NCBI RefSeq assembly: GCF_001263355.1
Contig: NZ_LGYO01000010.1
Coordinates: forward strand, 1-40,989
DNA: 40,989 nucleotides
Direction: 5' to 3'
Source: Acetobacterium bakii
GTDB taxonomy: Bacteria; Bacillota; Clostridia; Eubacteriales; Eubacteriaceae
The notes under the pieces were generated by a model. That model saw only the letters and a program-made list of their open reading frames with translations, searched no databases and was not told the DNA's origin. Position 1 is the first letter of the stretch. Every line of letters begins with the position of its first letter. Position numbers and translations under genes: made by a program. Of the stretch, positions 35,744 through 40,989 are shown piece by piece.

Positions 35744-37123
35744 ATGAAAAAAATGTGGGGAGGTCGGTTTTCCAAGAAAACCGACCTTTTAACCGATGAT
35801 TTTAACTCGTCTATTTCTTTTGATCAACGCCTTTACAAACAGGATGTTCTGGGCAGTATCGCCCATGCCCGGATGTTGGGCAAACAGAACATCATTGATC
35901 CAAAAGAGTCTGAATTGATTATAAGCACACTGCTGGATATTTTAGAAGATATTGAAGCCGGTAAGGTCGAGTTTTCCGTCGCCATGGAAGATATTCACAT
36001 GAATGTCGAAGCCATCCTCACCGAACGCATTGGCGAGGTCGGAAAAAAACTTCATACCGGACGCAGCCGAAACGATCAAGTTGCCACCGATATGCGCCTT
36101 TACGTCAAGGATATTTCCCAAGATATAAAGGGACTCATGAGTGAGCTGATAACCACGCTGCTGGATTTGGCTGATGAACACACCAAAACCATTATGCCGG
36201 GCTACACCCACCTCCAGCGGGCTCAACCGATTACCTTTAGTCATCATCTCATGGCCTATGTGGAAATGTTCAAGCGTGATATGATCCGCATGCAACAGGT
36301 TTATGCGATGTCCGATACCCTGCCCCTGGGTTCAGGTGCACTGGCCACCACCACCTATCCCCTGGATCGGGAATCTGTTGCTTTGGAACTCGGTTTTGCC
36401 GCCGTCTCTCTCAACAGCCTGGACGGCGTTTCCGACCGTGATTTCTGTATCGATTTTCTGGAAGCTGCGGCGGTATTCATGATGCACCTCAGCCGTTTTT
36501 CCGAAGAAATCATTTTATGGTGCACCAGTGAATTTAACTTTGTCACCCTGGATGATGCCTTCAGTACCGGCAGCAGTATTATGCCCCAAAAGAAAAACCC
36601 CGACATCGCCGAACTGGTTCGTGGCAAAACAGGCCGGGTTTACGGAGATCTTCTGGGCTTTCTCACCACCATGAAAGGCATTCCGCTAGCCTACAACAAA
36701 GACATGCAGGAAGATAAAGAACCGGTATTTGATGCCTACGATACCATCAGCATCTGCGCCATTACTTTTACCAAAATGGTCAAAACCATGACCGTCAATA
36801 AAGCGGTTATGGTGAAAGCGGCCGCCGGCGGTTTTTCAAACGCCACCGATGCCGCTGACTGGCTGGTGAAGCATGGGGTTGCTTTTAGAAATGCCCATGA
36901 AATCATCGGGAAACTGGTTTTCTATGCCCTGGACCATCAGAAAAGTCTGGACGAATTAACACTGGCAGAATACCATAGCGTCTCTCCTGTTTTTGATGAT
37001 ACCATTTACCAGGCCATCGACTTGAATGTTTGTGTAAATCAACGCAATATCATCGGTGGTCCCGCTGAAGAACAAGTAAAAAAAGCCATTGCCTTTAATC
37101 GGGAATGGTTAAATCAATGCTAA
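35744..37123 (+). CDS. argH: Argininosuccinate lyase
   Basis: 459 residues. Fumarase/aspartase superfamily, with the signature GSSIMPQKKNPD (about 283-294), and HTGRSRNDQVATD and PGYTHLQRAQPI. Releases arginine and fumarate, the latter a substrate of the fumarase encoded elsewhere in this window. ATG at 35744; a second ATG three codons on is possible. Terminator follows. Confidence 0.98.
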   Translation: MKKMWGGRFSKKTDLLTDDFNSSISFDQRLYKQDVLGSIAHARMLGKQNIIDPKESELIISTLLDILEDIEAGKVEFSVAMEDIHMNVEAILTERIGEVGKKLHTGRSRNDQVATDMRLYVKDISQDIKGLMSELITTLLDLADEHTKTIMPGYTHLQRAQPITFSHHLMAYVEMFKRDMIRMQQVYAMSDTLPLGSGALATTTYPLDRESVALELGFAAVSLNSLDGVSDRDFCIDFLEAAAVFMMHLSRFSEEIILWCTSEFNFVTLDDAFSTGSSIMPQKKNPDIAELVRGKTGRVYGDLLGFLTTMKGIPLAYNKDMQEDKEPVFDAYDTISICAITFTKMVKTMTVNKAVMVKAAAGGFSNATDAADWLVKHGVAFRNAHEIIGKLVFYALDHQKSLDELTLAEYHSVSPVFDDTIYQAIDLNVCVNQRNIIGGPAEEQVKKAIAFNREWLNQC

Positions 37124-37145
37124 GATTTTGAATGCATTTAAAAAC

Positions 37146-37177
37146 GTCTCAAGCAATTTAATGCTTGAGACATTTTT
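37146..37177. terminator. Terminator of argGH, probably bidirectional
   Basis: GTCTCAAGCA / TGCTTGAGAC, perfect 10-bp stem with a 6-base loop, then ATTTTT on the plus strand. On the minus strand GTTTTTAAA follows the stem, so it can also end the leftward GIY-YIG transcript, whose stop codon overlaps it. Confidence 0.85.
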
Positions 37178-37523
37178 AATAAAAAGTGGCATTTGCCAAT
37201 TTTTCCTTCCACATCAACTTCAACACTTCAATATCATCCTTATATTCTTTCAATGTCTGGGTTTCACCTTTTTCCAGTTCCTCTAAGACTTCAAAAACAA
37301 AGCGATCTTTTCCAGTAATAGTCCAGTCTTTTTGGAGTTTTATCATCCCACAGGATCCGGTTTTCTTTGAAAACGCAAAAAGATTTTGTGCCCCTTGTAA
37401 ATTTGTGGTGGAATCCACAAGTATTTTTCCAGAGTCAATGTTTCGAATAACAAAAATACCACCCAAAATTTTGCGTTCTTTATACTCAGTGATGATCTCT
37501 TTTTTTGTTCGCTCCATTTTCAT
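37176..37523 (-). CDS. Degenerate GIY-YIG nuclease-family protein
   Basis: 115 residues. Resembles small clostridial and Bacillus proteins filed as GIY-YIG nuclease family: GGIFVIRNIDSGKILVDSTT, a LQKDW motif (residues 64-68), and FVFEVLEELEKGETQTLKEY. The core motifs have changed: GIY is GIF and YIG is ILV. Nuclease activity is therefore doubtful. It follows the DUF6530-like gene with no gap (stop and start abut). Function unknown; family assignment fairly good. Confidence 0.65.
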   Translation of the reverse strand: MKMERTKKEIITEYKERKILGGIFVIRNIDSGKILVDSTTNLQGAQNLFAFSKKTGSCGMIKLQKDWTITGKDRFVFEVLEELEKGETQTLKEYKDDIEVLKLMWKEKLANATFY

Positions 37524-38000
37524 TTAATAACCCATCTCTCTTAGAATGCCGGCCAATCGGGATAACCGTTCCCCCATCAATTCATCATCTTCAGCCAATG
37601 CCTGTTGGACTAATTTTATATCCTCGTCCAATAAAGGATTATCCATACATACTGATACACTCATGGCCCCACCCTGTAATGCAATGCGGTCGATTTGAGG
37701 CTCATTTTCATCATAAAGCTTTTCATAGCGATAAGCTTCTCTAAAATACTGCTTGGTTCGGCAAACAAAAATAGCTAGATCAATAACCCGATGCAACGGC
37801 ATTTCCTCGGATTGTCTTGACCATTTTTCCCCGGTATAGCGCCAGATCTTTGCCGAAACATCAACTTTTCCGCGATCATTCCACTGGGCCAGGCCAATGG
37901 ATAAACCTTTTGCATCGGAATTAATATCTCGTCCATCTATTTCGTCATAATCTTCGGATACAATCACCGGTTTATGCTTCAATGTTGTTGGAATTTTCAT
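37524..38000 (-). CDS. DUF6530-like protein of unknown function
   Basis: 158 residues. I match it only tentatively to DUF6530, from SIGLAQWNDRGKVDVSAKIW and WSRQSEEMPLHRVIDLAIF. No membrane segment, no catalytic motif that I recognise. The N-terminus (LKHKPVIVSEDYDEIDGRD) is acidic and the C-terminus helical. AAGGAGAG ribosome site before the ATG. A 51-bp palindrome lies 11 bases upstream and covers the likely promoter. Next gene is the GIY-YIG relative, directly joined. Confidence 0.7.
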   Translation of the reverse strand: MKIPTTLKHKPVIVSEDYDEIDGRDINSDAKGLSIGLAQWNDRGKVDVSAKIWRYTGEKWSRQSEEMPLHRVIDLAIFVCRTKQYFREAYRYEKLYDENEPQIDRIALQGGAMSVSVCMDNPLLDEDIKLVQQALAEDDELMGERLSRLAGILREMGY

Positions 38001-38011
38001 TTTTCTCTCCT

Positions 38012-38062
38012 TAATATTAAGTTTATAAATTAGTAATTTACTAATTTATAAACTTAATATTA
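38012..38062. promoter_or_regulatory. 51-bp perfect palindrome upstream of the DUF6530-like gene
   Basis: Arms of 25 bp (38012-38036 and 38038-38062) are exact reverse complements around one central T. AT-rich. On the minus strand a TTGTCT -35-like box lies just before it and a TATAAA -10-like box falls within its first arm, at 16-bp spacing. The ribosome site follows directly. Fits an operator for a dimeric repressor, perhaps the TetR encoded 150 bases away, or a long hairpin in the leader. Confidence 0.7.
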
Positions 38063-38212
38063 GCATAGACAATAAATCATGTCAAGTGATGTGTTTTACA
38101 ATGGCTTTCGCTTGTTTTTAATTTTAAAATATGATAAGATTTATAAGAAAATTCCCTATAATACAATTAAATTTAAACCTAATTATAAAATAAAGCATAG
38201 AAAGTTGAAAAA

Positions 38213-38875
38213 ATGGGAAAATACAAGGTTGGAATTGAGACAAAAGAAAAAATATATGAATCTGCCAAGAGTTTATTTTATGAATACGGCTATACAAATA
38301 CCACCTGCCTGAAAATCGCCAAGGAATCCGGCGCAAATGTGGGACTCATCAACTATTATTTTGGATCAAAAGGCGGTTTGGGGATCATGATTTACGATGA
38401 AATTATGAATGCCTATAAAAATTTGGTGCGCCAAAAATTAGATGCGGCAAATATTGAAACCACTCTTTTATTACAGACAGCTGTTGAAATGCGAATCCAT
38501 CATCAGAACATCCGAATGAACAAAAATTTTAGTCGCTTTTATTATGATTTACTGGCCGAAAATGTCATCTATAAGGAACATAGTGTCATGACAAATTTTT
38601 ATGACAATTTAGCTAAAAGCTGTGACCTCCACTATAGTGACTTTGAGATTGCATTCATAACTTATGCCAATATGGGTGCCACCCAGGGTGCTAACTTAGC
38701 TTATGATGCAGGGCTTATCGATTGTTCCTCGATTGATTTTGTGAACGCCAGCATTCACCTTTTACTTACTAACATGGGACTTGATCAAGATATTATTGCA
38801 GCGGTTATTGAAGACTCCTTTAAAATAGAAAAGAAAATTAAAATACACATGGAGAAAAATTTTTGTATTTTATAG
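38213..38875 (+). CDS. TetR/AcrR-family regulator
   Basis: 220 residues. N-terminal TetR helix-turn-helix: IYESAKSLFYEYGYTNTTCL, then AKESGANVGLINYYFGSKGG (about 15-55), the diagnostic YYFGSK included. The C-terminal ligand domain is not recognisable by family. Weak ribosome site (AGAAAG). It is divergent from the DUF6530-like gene, with the 51-bp palindrome between, the usual layout for TetR-type control. A palindromic terminator follows. Confidence 0.9.
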   Translation: MGKYKVGIETKEKIYESAKSLFYEYGYTNTTCLKIAKESGANVGLINYYFGSKGGLGIMIYDEIMNAYKNLVRQKLDAANIETTLLLQTAVEMRIHHQNIRMNKNFSRFYYDLLAENVIYKEHSVMTNFYDNLAKSCDLHYSDFEIAFITYANMGATQGANLAYDAGLIDCSSIDFVNASIHLLLTNMGLDQDIIAAVIEDSFKIEKKIKIHMEKNFCIL

Positions 38876-38914
38876 TTTTTGTATTTAAATCATAATAATT
38901 AAAATAATATCATA

Positions 38915-38958
38915 ACCTAAAACGCCGCTGGAATAAAAATTCCAGCGGCGTTTTAGGT
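38915..38958. terminator. Bidirectional terminator after the TetR gene
   Basis: Perfect 19-bp arms (38915-38933 and 38940-38958) with TTTT or AAAA within each arm and a 6-base loop. Stops tetR and the convergent DUF2284 gene. Confidence 0.88.
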
Positions 38959-38960
38959 CT

Positions 38961-38988
38961 GCTGTTCGATTTGTTAAAATCGAACAGC
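38961..38988. repeat. Second hairpin next to the tetR terminator
   Basis: GCTGTTCGATTT / AAATCGAACAGC, perfect 12-bp stem with a GTTA loop, two bases after the first hairpin. It lacks a T-run, so it is probably a 3' stem for the DUF2284 transcript. Confidence 0.6.
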
Positions 38989-39009
38989 AACACATACAAT
39001 TAAAGCATA

Positions 39010-39552
39010 CTAATCGAATAACACACAACCAACATAAGTCAATGTATTGGGCCCATAGTAATATGGTATATTATTTAATTTACACAAATCGCTTACTAAA
39101 ATACCGAAAGCTTCCATCGATGACATTGCCTGATCCGGAAAACGACATTCCTTTTCCGGGTAAGTGCACTTCTCACAAAGGGAACAACAGCCATCTCCAA
39201 GAGGCAGCATGTTAATTTTCATATCGTGCAGCTTATGAATGAATTGATTCAAACATATATTTTGTTTCTCTTTTATATCTTCCATACCTTCAAAATCAAA
39301 ACTGTCTTCTAACTTGCCTGTTGTCTGAACGATGATACCACGCTTGTATTTCTTTGTTTTTTCTTCACATTCCGCCAGGGTTCCACACCCAGGCGGACAT
39401 GCCCAATTTGTATCATATATCTTACATTTGTTAGCCGCACACATTTCTCGCACATCCGGATATAAATGAAGCGAGGTCACATCAAGCTCCACCGCTTTTG
39501 TAAAGCCATTTTCGTATGCCAAGTCCAGCATATCTTTTATTTCAATCATCAT
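39010..39552 (-). CDS. DUF2284 cysteine-rich putative metal-binding protein
   Basis: 180 residues from ATG at 39552 (AGGAAA upstream). DUF2284 family, with ten or more cysteines in two groups: C38, C43, C52, C56 and C62, then C122, C123, C126, C129 and C136 in GDGCCSLCEKCTYPEKEC. The second group looks like an iron-sulfur or zinc site. Such proteins are common in anaerobes and some lie near corrinoid methyltransferases, as this one does; the role is unknown. Convergent with tetR and leftward like the methyltransferase gene 127 bases upstream. Confidence 0.85.
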   Translation of the reverse strand: MMIEIKDMLDLAYENGFTKAVELDVTSLHLYPDVREMCAANKCKIYDTNWACPPGCGTLAECEEKTKKYKRGIIVQTTGKLEDSFDFEGMEDIKEKQNICLNQFIHKLHDMKINMLPLGDGCCSLCEKCTYPEKECRFPDQAMSSMEAFGILVSDLCKLNNIPYYYGPNTLTYVGCVLFD

Positions 39553-39678
39553 TCTTTTCCTGCGCTTTCTTATTATATTTAGCAAATTATACCATAAATA
39601 GCGCTATCCATGCCTGAACTTTATTTTGTTCCAGCTAGAATAGCGCTATAAATTATTTAACTCGAAAAAAAAATATTT

Positions 39679-40656
39679 TTAAAACATTTCCTTGGTCATT
39701 TTATCAATTGCTTCGTCATTTGATTCATATACACCAGGGTAACATCCAAAATTCAGGCCATGGCTTGCACCCGGAATAAAGTATAGTTTACCACATTCCT
39801 TACAGGCGAGTTCTGTGTAATGTTGAATGATTTCTGGTGTCCAGCCGGCAAAATCAACGACGCCACTGTCAATATCGCCCATGAATGAGATTTGTTTGCC
39901 GTATTTTTCGATGAGTTCAGGAACATTATTGGTGGTCATAACGCCCTGCCAAATATCAATACCCATTTCAATCATCGCAGGCACAAGATTAGCCGCATAG
40001 GAATCGCTGTGGTGAACAATCAGTTCAACGCCGTTTTCTTTATAGTAACCGTAAATTTTCTTATAGGCAGGCACAAAGAATTCGTCAAACATTGCCGGCG
40101 AAACGAAAGACGAACGTTGACTGCCCCAGTCATCATGATGGAAAATACAATCTGGATGCAGACGACTAATCATTTCTTTGGCATAGGCCAGCTCATAGTC
40201 AACCAGGTAATCAATAAGGTCATGCATGTCTTCAGGTTCTTCATACAGAGCCATTAAAGCATCTTCCATGCTCATCAGGTGATGGGTCATTTCAAAGATA
40301 CCGGGGGCAACAAAAGCCGTTGCAAATTGTTCAGTGCGATCAACCGCATTGGCGTGGGCAACCGCTGCCGCCCAGGCTTCGTCCGAAGTTTCAACAGCCG
40401 GTGCTATAACCTGCTCTCTCCACTTGGTAATGTCTTTTAATACCTTGTGTGCATCATCATGGATAGGAAAACCGCCCAATTGACCTTCTGGCCATGTAAA
40501 GGTAATACCCCAGCCATTCTTGATTGTCTGACCGGGTCCACACATTGCCCCTATCGGAGCTTCCATAATCAGATCCATATATTCATATTGTTTCACAAAC
40601 CGGTCAGGATTTCCACCTTTAATAGTTTCCATTAAATTTTGTCTTTTCGTTAACAT
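39679..40656 (-). CDS. URO-D-family (MtaA/CmuA-like) corrinoid methyltransferase
   Basis: 325 residues. Uroporphyrinogen decarboxylase fold, the branch that moves methyl groups to or from a corrinoid protein. Motifs: FVAPGIFEMTHHLM, HPDCIFHHDDWGSQ, VHHSDSYAANLVP (about 214-226), FMGDIDSGVV, and ASHGLNFGCYPG at the end. In MtaA-type enzymes zinc is held by an HxC motif; here the site reads H216-S-D218, with C305 as another possible ligand, so the metal site or substrate may differ. True haem enzymes are excluded by context: a corrinoid protein gene lies directly upstream. ATG with a strong AAGGAGGA. Probably catalyses methyl transfer from a methylated substrate; which one is not shown. Confidence 0.85.
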   Translation of the reverse strand: MLTKRQNLMETIKGGNPDRFVKQYEYMDLIMEAPIGAMCGPGQTIKNGWGITFTWPEGQLGGFPIHDDAHKVLKDITKWREQVIAPAVETSDEAWAAAVAHANAVDRTEQFATAFVAPGIFEMTHHLMSMEDALMALYEEPEDMHDLIDYLVDYELAYAKEMISRLHPDCIFHHDDWGSQRSSFVSPAMFDEFFVPAYKKIYGYYKENGVELIVHHSDSYAANLVPAMIEMGIDIWQGVMTTNNVPELIEKYGKQISFMGDIDSGVVDFAGWTPEIIQHYTELACKECGKLYFIPGASHGLNFGCYPGVYESNDEAIDKMTKEMF

Positions 40657-40754
40657 AATTGTTCCTCCTTGATTTATATTTAGTTTTTATTGTAACAGTC
40701 ATTAATAATCGGCCTTTATACCGATCCGCCTGCTTTAAAAAGATTTTGTAACGT

Positions 40755-40792
40755 CTTAGGCGGACAATACGAGAAAATGTTGTCCGACCTAG
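40755..40792 (-). promoter_or_regulatory. Stem-loop between the corrinoid protein and methyltransferase genes
   Basis: CTAGG-TCGGACAA pairs with TTGTCCGCCTAAG on the minus strand, about 12 bp with a bulge and a 12-base loop; a run ending in CTTTTT follows 10-15 bases later. Could be a partial terminator that lets less methyltransferase than corrinoid protein be made. The 197-base gap holds no other gene. Confidence 0.5.
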
Positions 40793-40853
40793 TAAAAAAT
40801 TGTTCGATATCAACAGACAACGAAAGTCGTCGTTTTCCTGTGTGGCAGCTGAA

Positions 40854-40989
40854 TTATGCGGTTGCCAGTTCTTTGGCTTTGACTGCGGCGGTTCCGGCAT
40901 CGGGAGCAAATCCGTCGGCGCCGATTTCGGTGGCATATTCCGGGGTTACCGGTGCTCCGCCGACAATAACTTTGAATCCGGTTAAGCCA
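40854..40989 (-). CDS. Corrinoid (B12-binding) protein, C-terminal part
   Basis: Only the last 45 codons lie inside the window, so the gene is cut by the right edge. The translated end reads FKVIVGGAPVTPEYATEIGAD, then GFAPDAGTAAVKAKEL, the conserved final strand and helix of MtaC/MttC-type corrinoid proteins. This protein would carry the methyl group as methylcobalamin for the neighbouring URO-D-family enzyme. The cobalamin-binding DxHxxG motif lies upstream and outside the window. Confidence 0.9.
   Translation of the reverse strand, partial: GLTGFKVIVGGAPVTPEYATEIGADGFAPDAGTAAVKAKELATA

Noticed and set aside
35240-36295. Minus-strand frames opposite argG and argH
   Set aside because: Fully inside two conserved enzymes; no promoter or ribosome site.
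40619-40985. Overlapping open frames at the right edge on both strands
   Set aside because: Shadow frames of the corrinoid protein end and the intergenic stem-loop; the frame encoding GGAPVTPEYATEIGAD is the conserved one.
1-40989. CRISPR array, tRNA, rRNA, phage or toxin-antitoxin genes
   Set aside because: No evenly spaced repeats, tRNA cloverleaf motifs or signature proteins were found on either strand.

Overview
The window is about 41 kb of low-GC, gene-dense DNA from a Gram-positive anaerobe. The best fit is an acetogenic Clostridium relative of the Acetobacterium/Eubacterium type. This rests on gene content, not on a database match: a dnaG-rpoD-trmK-nif3 block, a CcpN-like/PPDK-regulator/pyruvate phosphate dikinase operon, a two-subunit iron-sulfur fumarase, ArgJ-type cyclic arginine synthesis, and a URO-D-family methyltransferase beside a corrinoid protein of the kind acetogens use to demethylate methylated substrates. 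There are no tRNA or rRNA genes, no CRISPR array and no complete insertion sequence. The only ncRNA gene recognised is RNase P RNA.

Layout. 75-3330: a Tm-1-like (UPF0261) gene, preceded by a good sigma-54 promoter and by two palindromes 30 bp apart, and next to it a sigma-54 activator whose sensor is a PEP-hydrolase-type TIM barrel. 3394-3815: rnpB with promoter and terminator. 3826-8556: nif3-trmK-rpoD-dnaG, read right to left. 8783-9052: a small unknown acidic protein divergent from dnaG. 9144-13228: PPDK, its regulatory kinase/phosphorylase and a CcpN-like CBS repressor. 13357-14781: ComEA and a histidinol-phosphatase-type PHP protein. 14889-17267: a polar amino acid ABC importer. 17438-24613: a leftward block of TraB-family protein, lipoate ligase, LacI regulator, aminotransferase, fumarase beta and alpha, and a YbhN-type flippase. 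24712-25176: TrmL. 25330-29611: two divergent two-component systems. 29806-37123: arginine synthesis, argCJBD leftward and argGH rightward from a shared control region with ArgR-box-like sites. 37176-38875: a degenerate GIY-YIG protein, a DUF6530-like protein and a TetR regulator around a 51-bp perfect palindrome. 39010-40989: a DUF2284 cysteine-rich protein, a URO-D-family methyltransferase and the C-terminus of a corrinoid protein.

How it works together. PPDK with its regulator and CcpN-like repressor would control the pyruvate/PEP step, the entry to gluconeogenesis in an acetogen. Fumarase and an aspartate/aromatic-type aminotransferase lie together and would join C4 acids to amino acid metabolism. 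The arg genes cover glutamate to arginine except for carbamoyl phosphate synthetase and ornithine carbamoyltransferase, which are not in the window; with ArgJ recycling the acetyl group, a separate ArgA is not strictly required.

The two places most likely to hold something little described are the sigma-54/TIM-barrel/Tm-1 unit at the left end, where regulator, operator-like palindromes and promoter can all be seen, and the GIY-YIG/DUF6530/TetR unit with its 51-bp palindrome. A roughly 140-bp hairpin element that seems to have inserted into the argD terminator is a third.
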